Assembly (NCBI RefSeq): GCF_000143415.4
Contig: NW_003314350.1
Span: 620,001 to 684,000, forward strand
Reading direction: 5' to 3'
Length of the DNA stretch: 64,000 nucleotides
From: Selaginella moellendorffii
Taxonomy: Eukaryota; Streptophyta; Lycopodiopsida; Selaginellales; Selaginellaceae
In this document: piece after piece, positions 1 through 13,214 of the stretch
Layout of the letters: each line of letters starts with the position of its first letter
Numbering within the stretch: the stretch's first letter is position 1
Made by a program: the position numbers and the translations under genes
The notes under the pieces: generated by a model
The model's database searches: none
Seen by the model: only the letters and a program-made list of their open reading frames with translations
Told to the model about the DNA's origin: nothing

Positions 1-39
1 GTGTAGGGTTTGCTGGGATAGGAGGCGACCGCCAGACCG

Positions 40-1322
40 ATGCGCGGTGAAGAAATCCCTGAAAGCGAGGAGGATACGCGATCATCGTCTCCTGGAGCTG
101 CTGCTAGTGGCGGGGCGGCGTCATTGCCGTGGTGGGGCGCTCAATCGTCCGCTACTGTCACTCAAAAGGCTGCTTTTGATGGTTGTGCGAGCGGCGGGAG
201 AGTGAACTTCGCCCCAATGCAGCAGCCTCAAGCTCCACACGATGGTCACACTCTTTCTTCTCCAGCCCAGAAGTTACCAGCGCCTTCCTCCGGCACAGGT
301 TTGCTGGAAACTTTCTTTCTTTCTTTCAAAGCAAAACCTTTCATACATTTCTTTCTTTCTCTTCAGCAGCTGTGGATGAGAATGGTGCTACTGCTGTGGC
401 TACTGTCGGTGAAGTAGCGAATGGAATTCCTCCACCGCCGGGAGAGTTTATCATCCGGCCTCCCCAGCTCGAGCTCGGTCACCCAATGGTCTGAAAAACG
501 AAAAGAGCGACAGAAGTTTGATGACCTTTCGTGTTGTGGACTCGTTCCAGGTTCGCGCAGCCTATCCGTATGATCCGTATTACGGTGGACTTGTTGCGGC
601 TTATGGAGCGCAGGGAGTGCCAATGGTAGTGCTCTTTTCAGTAGGGAATTGTCGGTCTCACTCACGCGTTTTGTGTTTCATGTAGATGCATCCTCATGTT
701 CTAGGAATGCAGCACAGTCGAATGCCTTTGCCGTCGGAGATGATGGAAGAAGAGCCCGTGTATGTAAACGCGAAGCAGTATCACGGCATTCTTCGCAGGA
801 GGCAGATACGAGCAAAGGCGGAGCTCGAGAACAAACTCGTGAAGACTAGGAAAGTAAGTTTCTTTTCTTTCCTTTCCTCTCGTGGAACTAGTGTTTCTTC
901 TCTTTTCTCCTGTAGAACTTGACTGAACCAATGTTTTTCCACAGCCATATCTACATGAATCGCGACACCAGCACGCGTTGAGGAGAGCCAGGGGATGCGG
1001 CGGCCGGTTCCTCAACACCAAAGCCAAGGAAGATGGGAAAGGATGCAACGATGTAAATGAGAGAGCTTCGTCAGTGTGCTCGGATAGCTCTGACGCCAAG
1101 TCCAACAGCGCTGGAGCCGGATCGGCGGAAAGCGGTGGAGCTGCCGGGTATCATCACCCTCGAATGATCTCAGCAGCGAATCAAGCAAATGGTTACCACA
1201 GTCTTCATCAAGCTCAGTCGTTCCATCCGTCAGCGTTCCATCCTTTAGCTAGTTGTGATGGTGGTGACAACGGGCAGAGTGGCACCGGCATGGTTTCCAG
1301 CATGGCTGTGGCGACGCAGTAA
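40..1322 (+). CDS. NF-YA: NF-YA (CCAAT-binding factor subunit A)
   Basis: DNA-contacting subunit of the nuclear NF-Y trimer that binds CCAAT boxes. I join five exons, 40-298, 367-488, 551-625, 686-853 and 945-1322, giving 334 codons with all GT-AG junctions in frame. Exon 4 ends with the NF-YB/NF-YC interaction helix (about residues 174-208, containing [20 protein letters not shown]). Exon 5 opens with the DNA-binding segment (about 209-234, containing [20 protein letters not shown]), so the intron falls in the linker between the two subdomains. Upstream is the usual Tyr/Gly-rich plant stretch [15 protein letters not shown]. The tail after residue 234 is Ser/Gly/His-rich and low in complexity. 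The start is the first ATG in frame; a further 5' exon outside the window cannot be excluded. Identity is certain at family level; the paralogue is not assigned. Confidence 0.93.
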
Positions 1323-1672
1323 GATCGCGCCAGCGAGCGAAGATCGTAGGAGAGAAGTTTATGGGGAAGAGCCAATGTTGGGTGAAGTGGTGGATGATGA
1401 TGATGATGATCATGATGATGGAAGAAAAGAGAAGGCTTGCAGTTTTGTTACCAGCAAGCAGTGTAGTAGGAGCAAAAACTCAGTTTGTGCAGTGTTCTCT
1501 TTTGACTTGTCATACTTGATAGTACGGACTGTGATATTCATGAAATATTATAGTACAGTTAAAGATTATGCCTGAAATATTCTAGTACGGATGAAGTTAC
1601 ACTAAAGCCCTAGCTAAACCCTAAATTTGGAGGGAAATAGGGGGGAGAGATGAATGTAGGCGGCAAGCGGCT
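1323..1672. other. NF-YA 3' UTR and ATR promoter region
   Basis: No gene. The first part is presumably the NF-YA 3' UTR and includes a GAT/CAT trinucleotide run near 1392-1420. The rest leads into the ATR start. Confidence 0.6.
1616..1624 (+). promoter_or_regulatory. telo-box (AAACCCTAA) upstream of ATR
   Basis: The motif AAACCCTAA sits about 50 bp before the ATR start codon. Telo-boxes (AAACCCTA) are known in plant promoters of translation and S-phase/replication genes, which suits a checkpoint kinase. The sequence is seen; the function is inferred. Confidence 0.45.
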
Positions 1673-4600
1673 ATGGTGGATCTCTCGGCGCTGCTCCAGG
1701 ATCTGGGAGACTGCATCGCCAGCAAGCTCGACTCGTCATCCGAGACGCAGCCGGAGAACGATGATCCGGTAGAGTCGCGCTTCCGGTCGGTGTTGCCTGT
1801 TCTTCTCGACGCGTATTTTCTTCCCGAGAAAGGTATGCGGTCGCGATAGGGGAAGAGAGGCTTATTTCGTGCGCTTGGCAGTGAAAGGACGGGAGATTTT
1901 GGCGATTTTGAAGCTGGTGCGGCACACTGTGGATCATTTTCCCGGTGTTCTCTTCCATGGCAAAGCTCATGCTGTTCTTCCTGTTGTTGCGAGGTTGATT
2001 CCACTTCTTGCCGAGCCCGCTGCGAGGTATAAATTTTTTATTTCTTCGTTTTTTTGTGTATGGAGTAACTTGACACCAAAATGTAATACTTGCAGTGGAT
2101 GCTGCGAGTGTTTGTTTGAGACACTGCGTTCTCTCGTTTCAATTCTTCGCAAGGGAGAATGGGAGGTCTTCCAGTACTTTTTTATCGACGCCTTATTGCT
2201 CGTGGAAGGTATATCAAGTTGCGATTGCTACTATCTATTGAAAATTTAAGCTTGTGTTGCAGATTTGGCATCCGTTGGTTCCTTTTTTTCCCCTCCAACG
2301 AGAGTTACATCTCCTGCAACTATATCGGTGAATTGCTTCCAGGAATCTTTTTCCTGTCTACGAGGAAAAAGAGACGGAGACAGGTTTCTTGCACTTTCGT
2401 GCTGGGAATCCTCGAATGCCCCTGGGCTTTCGATTGACGTTACTGGAAAGGCTCGATGGGAGCCTCTCGCGGTATACGTTATTAAGCTTCTCACACATTT
2501 TTTTACCGAGGACTCGTTTCACGTTCGAGGTCTAGTGACACCGTGCTTCATGTTTGCCATTGGCACAATTATGTGTTATGGCTCTAGCAATCTACACAAG
2601 GTACAAACTTCAAGTTAACTTAGCGAGCGTAATAGTCCTCTTGCGCAGGTTTGCTTTGAAATGTTTGCTGTTGGAACATCTGAACTCGATGCTGATGTTG
2701 TTCCCAGTGAAAAGGCGATTTTGTCAATCTTGGCCGTGCTGTCTCTACCCAGAAATGGAGAACTTCCAGCCTTTAGGTTTGTTCTGTTTTTAAAATGTTT
2801 CTAATACTGAAATGGTGTAAACTTCCAGGACGTCGACTTACGATTCCAGCCTTGGCTCCAGTCTGCTTTCACTTTATTCTAAGAGCGCACCAGATGTTGT
2901 AAAGTGCACGGCTCAAAAGTTTTTGGAATTATTTCCAACTACAATTATGACGTCCGCTAGTCGCGACTTGAAGGTCTGTTTCTATTATTTAGTACAGGAA
3001 GTATTCTTATCGAAAAATTTCAGGTCGCGTTCTGCAACATTTTGTCAATTATTCTCAAGCAATGCCCAATATATTCCAGCTGCGTCCTCTCTTTCACAAC
3101 GATGATTTTTGTTCCCGACATTATGTCTCCGTTCAGCTCCTGTCTCCAAATTGCTATCAATGCGGATGCCGGAAATGCTGAAAATGGTTCCAAAAGACGC
3201 AAGCTACGTGAAGGTGAAGCTTTGACCTGTGGAGTGGAAAACTCGTTTGATCAGATGCATGAAGTTTTTGGTAGGCTGGAGATGGAAAATAAAGGCAGTA
3301 CAATGCCTGTCGAAAGCTTATTAGCAGGCTATTGTGTTCTTGCTCGATCCTTTTGCCGAGCACCAGGAACAGATTACCTGCGACTAGTTTTACAACATTT
3401 TTGTGAATGGCTGATTTTATCCAAGTCGAAGGCAAGTATTTCTATCTCCCGGTCCTTTTTCTTCTATCACTAATGCGTTTCTTACAGGAGCTGATAACGA
3501 AACTTACAAAGTTTCAGCTGTCTATCATTCTTGAAGCAGTTGAGGGTCTGATTTTTCATCCTGGTAATGAGGTTCTCTATTCAGCTGCATTTCCTGCTGA
3601 CTCTTATCCACAGACTCAGAAATTCCGGAATTGGTGTTTTGCCGAGTTAAAGAAGTAGTTGGGCGTGTTCTGGAGATGCCTTGGTTTAGATTTACGGCTT
3701 CTCAAGGAGATAGTATTTGGAAGGCAAAACTACACGTGATGACGATTCTTTCCAAGATGAAAGAGCCTGAAAGGTTCAATGCTGATCATCTACTTCGTCT
3801 TGGATTGAGAGACGAGGACATGCGTGTCCGATCGGCAGCAGTGACGTGCATTCCGTTGCTGGTCGCCCATTCGTCTATGAGCTGGTTAAAGCTCTCTGAA
3901 CTTCTAAGGTAAACATTTCGTTTGAGATGCTTCTTTACTTATGATTTTATGCAGGGGTATGGACGAGGACAATGAGCAAGTTCAAGAAGCGCTATGCTCA
4001 ACTATTGGAAAGCTGTTCTGTGTCGCCGCTGCAAACCTTGTCCCAACGTCAGACATGCAGCAACTCTCGTGCAATATCTGTGACAACGGCATTGCCTCTG
4101 CAAGTGCGGTGCTTAAAGACTTGGAGTATCCATATTGGAAAACCGTTGTACTGACGCTGCTTCTGACGAATCGGTCCTATCGGGTGCAAAGTGCTGTCGT
4201 ACGAAACCTTTCTCGTCTCCTTGCACACAGTTTTGAAGTAGACGCGAGGGACATATGGGTGAAGTGTCTAGATGTTTTTCCACTGCATCCTGATCGTTCC
4301 GCGCGGAAAGCATTTTGCTCTCAACTCAGAGGCTTGCTGACTCAGGAACATATATGGTACTGCACAGTTGGCCACAAGTCCGGGGACTACGAAATACTTA
4401 AGAAGCTGGGAGATGCCTTGGCTATAGCGACAGATCCAGACGTGTTAGAGACTCTTATGGAAACCGTCGCAGAAGTTGGGAAGGTGGCAAAGGGTGATGA
4501 TCTACGGGTGTCTGCTACTATCCTTCTTATAGAACAGCTCGACAAAAGTGAAGTTTCTGCAAGGGCCGTGAGCGTGAGACTCATATGCGAGATAGCAGCT

Positions 4601-7600
4601 GCTCAGTGGCCATCCGATAGTAACAGATGCGTGGAAAGGATGGTCGATAGCTCGAGCGAGATATTGTTCGAGTTTTTTTTGAAGAACCTTGTTCTTCGTC
4701 CATTCCTCGTCAAAGAATTTGCCGAAGCGGTGATGAAGATTTCTACGGGCGACTTACTGAGAAAAATGATACCTTACGTGCTTCCGAAGCTTATACTGGA
4801 TCAACAGCACGACGAAAGAGCTCCTCAAACGCTTAATGCTCTAGCGCATCTGTTACAGACAAGTTTGCCGCTGGTGTTACTCGAATGGTGCCACAAGGTT
4901 TTGTCCGTGCTCTTACTTCGAGCGGACGGAAGGGAGCTGATGGCTGCATTGCATTTCTACGAAGCACAGACGGGATCAGATGCTCGTGAGATATTTGCAG
5001 CTGTCTTGCCTGCGTTACTTGACGAACTAGTTTGGTTTCTTGGGGACACGAGTAACGATGAAGCCGTTAAAAGGTAACATTTCACAAGTTTCTTATTTTC
5101 CTCCTCTAAAACTGAACTGCAGGTCTGCAAGAGTTGGTCCCATGATTCAAGAAGTTGCCCGTATTATATCCGGATCCGATGATCTACCGAGTTTCTTAAG
5201 GCAACATTTTGTACGCCTCTTGAACAACATTGATCGGAAACTCTTACGTTCGGAAGACGTCCAAATGCAAAAGCAGGCTCTCAGGTGCATCGAGCGTTTG
5301 TTAGAGATGATCGGTTCTCATCTCAGTGCTTTTATTCCTAAGATCATGGCTTTACTCTCTCAGCCGCAAGACTTACAGTATGAGAGCCTTAGCGTTTGGC
5401 TTTCATTTGTCAAAAGACTCGCTCAAGTTTCCCCAGCAAACCTGAAGACTGTCGCAAGCCAAATCGTCGTGGCGCTGATGCCGTGCCTTGAATCTGAACA
5501 GTCATCAACTATCGATGCGGCAGTACAAATTTTGGAGGAGCTGATACTCAAGAACAGGAGGTTGCTGGGGGACCAGATAAAAGAACTGCCGTTACTTCCC
5601 AGCCTGGAGCCTTTGGCAGCTGTGAACGCCGTCTTGAACGAAGTGCGTGGATTCTTAAGTTTACGAGATCAACTCTTACGAGCAGGCGAAGGTTTGAACC
5701 ATGAGAGCCTATCTTTGAGGCTCGTCACCGCAACTGAGCTGCTCAAGTTACTGTCCAGTAAAAGGAACGATATCACTGCACTCGTTCTTCGGGAGACACC
5801 GGCGGATGCAGACGCAGTGAGCAGCCTCGTGACTCGGTTACTGCGTGGTTGCTCGGAGGAATCACGGACATCAGCGGGACAGAAATTCAAGCTGGCCTGT
5901 GCCGAGTGCTTGGGTGGTCTCGGTGCTATTGATCCCGTCAAGCTACAAATAAGCCTACGACATCGTTCGAGCATGCAGCACACGGAAGAGGATCTCGTGT
6001 TCCAGTTGATAAACCAGCACTTGACCAGAGTTCTCCGAGCAGCATCCGATACCGACGTGCAAGATGCAGCAGCTTTAGCTATCCAAGAGCTTCTCAAGCT
6101 CACAGGCTGCCATGAAGCTCGAGGTGTCTCAAGACCACCATCGAGTTCGAGTAAGCCGACTCAAAAGAGCAAGCTACAGCTTGGGGACAGGTTGTGGAGC
6201 AGGTTCTCCGATGCCGTCAAAGAGATCATCAGTCCTTGCTTAACGTCGAAGTACCTGCTCAAAGTTTCTGGAGCTCCGATGCCTTCCGGGCCCATTTTTC
6301 GTCAAGGGATACTGTTCAGGAGGTGGATGTATCTGTGGTGTCGAAGGCTGCTCTCGCAAGTAACCGGTCAGATGGCATCGATTCTCGGTGCTTGTAGAGG
6401 TGTGGTAAGACACGACATGGATACGGCACTATATATACTCCCGTATCTCATACTGGACATAGTCTGCCACGGGTGTCAGGAGGCGCGCACAGGTGTTACG
6501 GACGAAATTCTAGCAGTCTTGGCTGAAGCTGGCACTGGAAACGACGGGCAGCCGGGGCAGCCAGTTTATCTTAACAATGCATTCTGCGGGTCGGGTGGCG
6601 AAGTTAGCATGCAGACCGTTTTTATGCTGCTAGATAATCTGGGACAGTGGGTGGACGACTCCAAAGCGCTAACAAGCAAGGGATCACGCTCGACACAAGC
6701 GAAGGAACTGTCCGCAAAGCTTTTAGTGCAGTGCGAGCAAGTTGGACAGTTGCTGGCTTCTATACCGAAGCAGAGTCTGGCATCGGCTTCTTTTCGTTGT
6801 CGTGCCTACGCTCGAGCGCTACTTTACTACGAGTCTTACGTTCGCGAGAAGTCTGGAGCTCTTAATCCGGCTGCTCTTGTGAGTGGCACATTCAAAGACG
6901 AAGACGTCGGTTTCCTTTTGAAGATTTACGGTGGTCTGGACGAGCCCGACGGGCTGTTGGGAATAGCTCGCTTGCAAAAGCGTGCAAGTCTGGAGGATCA
7001 AGTGCTTATCAACAAGATATCTGGGAACTGGGCCGAGGCATTGACGTTTTGCGAGCAAGCTTTGGAGCTGGAGCCAAAGAGCTTATACTGGCAATCCGGG
7101 ATCTTAGACTGCCTCGTGAACATGGGACATTTCCAGGCGATGGTAACTCATGTTGATGGACTGCTGGCTCGCTTGCGAGATTCAAGAAGAGAGTGGTACA
7201 TGCGTGGCGTTCAAGCTGCTTGGCGGCTCGGACAGTGGGACTTGATCAATGAGTACGTTCATGGCTCTGAACTAGAGGCAGGAAGTACTGAAAGTGATTC
7301 GGCATTCGATCTTAGCTTGGCCAAGGTACTGCAAGCACTTCGCTCCAAGGATCAGGTGAAGTTCCAAGAGCAGCTTACGCATGCAAGGCTTGCTTTGCTT
7401 GCACCGCTCGCGGCCGCCAGTATGGAGTCGTACGTCCGGGCGTATCCTGTGATCGTAAAGCTACACATGCTGCGGGAGCTCGAAGATTTCTTCTCGTTGG
7501 CTGACAAAGGTGGCGACAACAAAGACCAACTGTTTGAGAACTGGAACGGACGTTTGAAGATGACGCTGCCTTCGCTCTCGACAAGGGAACCTATACTGGC

Positions 7601-10116
7601 ACTTCGGAGACTGCTGTTCTCCGTCTGTGACTTGCAGTCCGAAATGGGAGGCTGCTGGCTGCAGTATGCAAAGCTTTGCAGGACTTCCGGCCATTACGAG
7701 ACTGCAAACCGGGCCATACTTCAGGCACAAGCTGCTGGTGCTCCGAATGCACACAGGGAAAGAGCCAAGCTTTTCTGGGATATGAAGAAAACGCATCGCG
7801 CAATTGATGAGCTACAACAAGTTTTGGTGAACGTACCTCTGAGTGTTCTTGGAACCGCCAGCGGTGCTGCTCTTTCAGGACTTGTCCTTAACACCTCGCA
7901 GACGGAGTCAGCATTAGAGTTGACAGTCGAAGAACAGGTATGCAACGATGCAGCAAAAACTTTGCTTCTCTTGGGAAGATGGGCCCATTGTACAGGGCAG
8001 AAACAAAAGGAGGATGTGATCAGCATCTACACCAGAGTGAAAGACTTGCAGCCAATGTGGGAGAAGGGATACTTCTACATGGCAAGGTACTACGACGATT
8101 TGCTAGTGGATGCCAGGAAAAGGCAGGAGGAAAACAAAGAGCACAGAAGTAACACAACGAAGCGGGGCAGTAATGCTGACGACAAGCCATGGTGGACTTA
8201 TCTCCCCGATACGGTTCTTTGTTACGCGAAGACGCTGCACAGAAGTCACCACCATTTGTTCCAAGCCTTGCCTCGCTTGCTGACGTTGTGGTTCGAGTTT
8301 GGAAGTGCGTATCGCAGTGAAAGTCTTGGTTCAAACAAGATCGTAAAGGCCGCGCATGTCAGGGTAAGCTTTTCATCGTTCTTCGAGAAATTTCTAAAGT
8401 GTGGTTTTTGAAGGTGATGGCTATAATGAGAGGTTGTTTGCAAGAACTTCCGTCATATCAGTGGCTTGCTTCTCTTCCCCAGCTAGTCTCAAGGATCTGT
8501 CATGACAATGAGGAAGTGGTCAGGCTGGTGAAGCAAATCATCCAAAGTGTTTTGCAAGCTTATCCTCAGCAAGCCTTGTGGACGATGGCTGCTGTTTCGA
8601 AGTCAGATATTCCTGAGAGGCGCAGTGCAGCTACAGAGATAATTCAAGCGGCAAAGTTTTCAACTCGCAACGATGACGAGAGAGCGACGTTTGTTCAATT
8701 TGCTACTTTCATCGAGCATATGGTCCGACTATGCTTCGCCCCCGGTGCAAGTGAAAAAGCTCGGTCTCTAACCCTGTCCACAAGCGACTTCAGCTCTCTC
8801 AAGAGAATGATGCCCCTCCAGGTAATTATGCCAGTCCAGCGAGCTCTTGCTGTAACTTTGCCCGCTGATGGCCTTTCAAACTCGAGCTACAATCCTTTCC
8901 CGTCTGGCGACTGCTCTACGATATTTGCTATTCGGGACGACGTCGAGATACTGGTATCGTTGCAGCGGCCCAAAAAGGTATGCGTGGCAGAAGTTTTTCA
9001 AACTACAAGCATCTAAATCGTTCTGTCAGGTTGTGCTTGTTGCAAGCGACGGGACAGAACATCCGTTTCTCTGCAAACCCAAGGATGACTTGCGTAAAGA
9101 CGCTCGAATGATGGAGTTTACAGGCATGATCAACCGTCTGCTTTCTAAAGACCCCAGCAGCAGGCGGCGGAAGCTTTACATTCGGACGTTCGCAGTAATA
9201 CCACTGACAGAAGACTGTGGAATGGTGGAATGGGTGTCACATACGAGAGGCCTACGACACATTCTACAGGACTTATACGTTTCGGCCGGCATGTTTACCA
9301 AGGAGACCAACCCGACCATCAAACGCATTTACGAGGACAACAAAGATAAGAAGATCTCCGCCACCGAGCTAATGCGTGACAAGATACTACCGATGTTTCC
9401 TCCAGTTTTTCACAAGTGGTTTCTCAACACGTTTCCGGAGCCAACGGCTTGGTTCCAATCGAGGCTGGCTTATGCTCACACTACAGCAGTGTGGTCAATG
9501 GTGGGACATATCGTGGGGCTTGGGGATAGACACGGTGAAAACATTCTTTACGACTCTACGACGGGTGACTGCGTTCACGTGGATTTTAGCTGCCTTTTCG
9601 ACAAGGGGTTGCAGCTCGAGAAGCCAGAACTTGTTCCTTTCCGTCTCACACAGGTGCGTTAACATTTCTCCGTCCGTTTTTTTTCTGAAGCTCTGCAACT
9701 TGCAGAACATGGTCGACGGCCTCGGTATAACAGGCTATGAAGGTGTGTTTTTGCGAACTTGCGAAATCACCTTGTCTGTTCTTAGAGCCAACCGAGAGAC
9801 GCTCATGAGCGTTCTAGAGACGTTTATCCACGATCCTCTAGTGGAGTGGACGAAGTCTCACAAGTCGAGTGCAACGGAAGTCCAAAATCCTCATGCTCAG
9901 GTGACTGGTCACTTTGGCTTATGTATTGGAACTGACTGGGCTTTCCAGCGAGCGCTTGCAAACATCGAGGCTCGTTTGCAAGGAGTGGTCGTAGGTGTTG
10001 CTGCAGCTCCGTCTTTACCACTCTCGGTAGAAGGCCAAGCTCATCGTTTGATTCAGGAGGCCGTGTCTCACGAAAACCTGGGACATATGTATGTCTGGTG
10101 GATGCCGTGGTTTTAG
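1673..10116 (+). CDS. ATR: ATR-type PI3K-related checkpoint kinase
   Basis: Nuclear serine/threonine kinase of the DNA replication-stress and damage checkpoint (PIKK family, ATR/Mec1 branch). I join 14 exons: 1673-1832, 1882-2026, 2096-2208, 2263-2600, 2649-2776, 2829-2973, 3024-3431, 3488-3563, 3614-3908, 3955-5073, 5123-8363, 8414-8977, 9030-9653 and 9706-10116. They sum to 7,767 nt, exactly 2,589 codons. The N-terminal two thirds is helical HEAT-like repeat. The long exon 5123-8363 ends in the FAT domain. Exons 8414-10116 carry the kinase, with GLGDRHGENILYD (catalytic loop) and HVDFSCLFDKG (the DFG-equivalent Asp). The last residues, ENLGHMYVWWMPWF, are an ATR-like FATC tail. An upstream ATG at 1650 reads out of frame, so 1673 is the chosen start. 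The intron at 3432-3487 begins GC rather than GT. Confidence 0.95.
3432..3487 (+). other. GC-AG intron within ATR
   Basis: The donor reads AAG|GCAAGT and the acceptor TTACAG|GAG. Joining there keeps the ATR frame open, whereas nearby GT sites do not give an obvious continuation. GC-AG is a known minority donor class of the major spliceosome. Confidence 0.7.
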
Positions 10117-10582
10117 CACGGCTTGAGGTGCGTAAAATGTGCGTGAAATTTGGTTCTTTATGCTCACTAATTGTTCTTGGATGCAGCAAGCGGATTTATT
10201 TTAGATATATATGAATTTGAGTTTCTTGAAGTTCGATAATCGTGACTTGGGCCACACTCCAAAAGCTTAAAACAAGTACGTGCATCTATCATTTTAGTGC
10301 AGGAGAATTAGTAGTAATTATGACGTATTGTTGCTGTCAACAAGTCGTAGTCTTGAGCATGCCACTAAAATAGTGATCGCTCACGGAATTGTGAAATATA
10401 ACTGTACAGGTTTTGAGTGCGGCCTGTTATGAAGTTCCAGCATTAGCTCTTCACTCTAGATGATGGCGATGGTGATGCCATTCTCTGATGATCCCCACTC
10501 CACTTGCGGAAATTAATCTATCTACAACAACATCGATCGTCTATATAACTCAAGGCCGAGCAGAACCTTAGAGTAAGCAGCC
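10117..10582. other. ATR-XTH intergenic region with TATA box
   Basis: Contains the ATR 3' UTR and the XTH promoter. A TATATAA motif at 10542-10548 lies 35 bp before the XTH ATG, implying a very short leader. No other gene is seen. Confidence 0.55.
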
Positions 10583-11636
10583 ATGGCTGGTCTTGTCATT
10601 TTTTCTTTGCTAATCTCTGTGGTCTCATACTGCAGCAATGCGAAACTCAGTGACAACGTCGACATTACCTGGTCTGCAGATCATGTTGATAGAGCAAATG
10701 AAGGGACTGAGCTCCTACTCAAGCTTGACAATTCATCTGGTATGTAACTCTCTCAACTGGACTTTCTCCATGCTGAGGCTTTGCTTTTGAACAGGGTCCG
10801 GCTTCAAATCCAAGGAGCAGTACATGTTTGGAACCATCAGCATGGAGATCAAACTCGTGCCTGGCGAATCTGCTGGTACTGTGACGTCCTTCTATGTAAG
10901 AAGCACCTCCGCTTTCGTCGACACTAGATCTAAAATCTTCTTTTGCTCAGTTGCAAACGGACTCCACCCCCAGTATTGGACCAGACTACTACGAGTACGA
11001 CTTCGAGTTCCTTGGAAACGTGTCCGGGGAGCCTTACATCGTCCAGACGAATGTTTACGCCGGAGGCAAAGGTGGCCGAGAGCAGCGCATTTACTTGTGG
11101 TTTGATCCCACGGTGGACTTCCACACATACACCATGTCCTGGACCAAGCAACACACAGTGTAAGCTGCTAGTTCTTCTCTCCAGACTCTGGATCCCGGCT
11201 TACAATTCGATCCCGTTTCAGGTTTTTGGTGGATTCGACTCCCGTGAGAGTTTTCAAGAACAATGAAGAGAATGGCATTCCTTACCCCTCCAAGAATCCC
11301 ATGACGATGCGCTCTAGCCTGTGGAGTGGGGAAGATTGGGCTACGCGAGGTGGGCTCGTGAAAACCAACTGGAACCACGCTCCCTTCATCGCTTCCTTCC
11401 GGAACTTCATTGCCGATGCCTGTGTTGTCTCTCAGGGTCAGGGTCAGGGTGGCGATGATTCCTCGTGCTCTAAATTTCTGCCAAGTTCTTCTGCAAGCTC
11501 CTTTAGCTCTGCCAAAATGGAAGGCAACCTTGGATCCGAAAAGTTAGGCTGGGTGAGGAAGAATTACATGATTTACGATTATTGCACTGATGCTCTCCGA
11601 TATCCATCACCTCCACCTGAGTGTTTTCTCATTTAA
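10583..11636 (+). CDS. XTH: xyloglucan endotransglucosylase/hydrolase (GH16)
   Basis: Secreted cell-wall enzyme that cuts and religates xyloglucan. Exons 10583-10739, 10795-10895, 10951-11159 and 11222-11636 give 293 aa, the usual XTH length. A signal peptide covers about residues 1-20. The GH16 catalytic core reads [11 protein letters not shown] at 99-109: the ExDxE triad (E101 nucleophile, D103, E105 acid/base) is kept, but the usual HDEIDFEFLG has Tyr at three flanking positions. The conserved N-glycosylation sequon NVS follows at 109-111. The C-terminal XET_C region keeps its cysteines (for example [15 protein letters not shown]), with a Gln/Gly/Ser-rich insertion before it. It lies in the same genome as GT37 xyloglucan-type fucosyltransferases, but no co-regulation can be seen. 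Confidence 0.93.
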
Positions 11637-11733
11637 TTGTAGTGATCTTAAAGTGTCTTCTCATTTGATTGTAAAGAACTTCAAGTGATCTTAAAATTGT
11701 GGATCATTTTTCTTATATATTTTACATTGGTGT

Positions 11734-13214
11734 TTACATTTTGGAGTAATATTTATCATTTGTTACAAGGTTTATGATTTTGTTGAAGGCTTTATCGTTT
11801 AGTGAAACTTCAGCAAGCAGTTTCCATGCATATTCTTGGGTGACATTTTCGAAATCTTGCTTGCGTTTGAGAACTATGTGACCGCTTATCTCCCAAACAG
11901 CAGGGTTGACTTGTGTTTCCAAAATTTCGGCCTCAACTTCACCACGAACTTGTCTCTCGGCAAAACACTAGAAGAAAAATAAATTAGCAATAAAAATCAC
12001 TAGAAACCATGTAAAACTACCATGAGTTACCTGTGGGAATAAGTAAATTTGTGATCCCTTATCAGCAATAAGAACATTGTATGGAATATTTTGTTCTTCA
12101 AGAGTATTGCATATTGTAACAATTTGATATGATAATTCTTGAAAATTACTTGATCCAAGCTCATAAATAATGCCTTTCACAGGATAATTTTCCAATTTGT
12201 AAATATTAAAACCCTTCACATGATTAACAAGTAGCTTTTTCGATGCCTTCTCTACTGGAAATATATATTCCAAATAATAAGCCTATTATCAAGAAAAAAT
12301 TAGCTTACAGTAATAAATATAAAAATATTATTCTTTCACATACCTGAAAATGGAGATGGTTGATTGTAGCAAATGCTCCCAAACTATTAAATCCAAGTCT
12401 AAAGTATATATTATTTGCTTGTTTAGCCATTTGAAGAGCTATAATAAATGTGTTTACTTCTAAACGTTGTGGGAGACAATCAAGTAACCTTGGAATCAAT
12501 AATATATGTCCAAATTCTATTGGACTCACCTGTTAAAAAAATTGTTAATAATTATATATTAAAAAGGAAAGAAATTAAATCACTCACATTAATAATCACC
12601 ATATTTGAGCTAGTTGCCAATGATGAATTTTCTGGATCAAAAGAGAAGAGAATTTCTTCTTGGCCAACTTTAGTAAAGTTGAATTTACTGGGATCAAAAT
12701 CTTGCAAAACTTGATCCATTTTAAACTCAGTGGGACGCTTTTTTGAATGCCTGCCCTCGTTGAGTTGGGCAATAAAACCACAATCTCCCGAAAGAATCTA
12801 TTCAATCAAATATTAATTCTTTTATTTGCGAATAACAAAAAATTTCTACCTTTGTCTCGCATGAGGTAACATCGTAGCGGAAGAGTCCCAGTTTTTGCTT
12901 CTCCATCCACTGACCAGAGATTGAGTTAGAAAGTTATACATACTAATCTAAGAGAACAACATACCGGAGCAAGAATAAATGAGTGTAGGAAGTCTATAGT
13001 TTCTCCCTTGGTATCCATACACTGTGCCTCACCATACAAGTAAAGAGGCACTCGCGCTCCTACAATCGAAAAAATAAAAGGGTTAACCATTAGCAAAAAA
13101 CATAGAAGAAATAAAAAACTTACCAGGAAAGCAACATGGTCCCAAGCAATTTCTCCCACAACCATGGTTAGTTTCTGAGCGATCATTAGAAACAATGGCT
13201 GCCTCAAATCCCAT
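11734..13214 (-). CDS. VTC2: GDP-L-galactose phosphorylase (VTC2/VTC5-like)
   Basis: Catalyses the committed step of plant ascorbate synthesis, GDP-L-galactose plus phosphate to L-galactose 1-phosphate plus GDP. Minus-strand exons 13214-13124, 13059-12965, 12909-12850, 12797-12588, 12529-12344, 12282-12031 and 11967-11734 give 376 codons including the stop. The start ATG at 13214 lies in a different frame from the longest open frame there; it alone yields the conserved GCGRNCLGPCC block before ARVPLYLY. Other family blocks are LFRYDVTSCETK, FNFTKVGQEEILF, SPIEFGHILLIPR, the HIT-like motif HLHFQ (210-214) and TQVNPAVWEISGHIVLKRK. At 375 aa it is shorter than angiosperm VTC2 at both ends. It is AT-rich compared with its neighbours. 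Confidence 0.93.

Noticed and set aside
1255-1575. 106-codon frame overlapping the NF-YA end
   Set aside because: Runs from coding sequence into the 3' UTR and a GAT repeat; no family resemblance.
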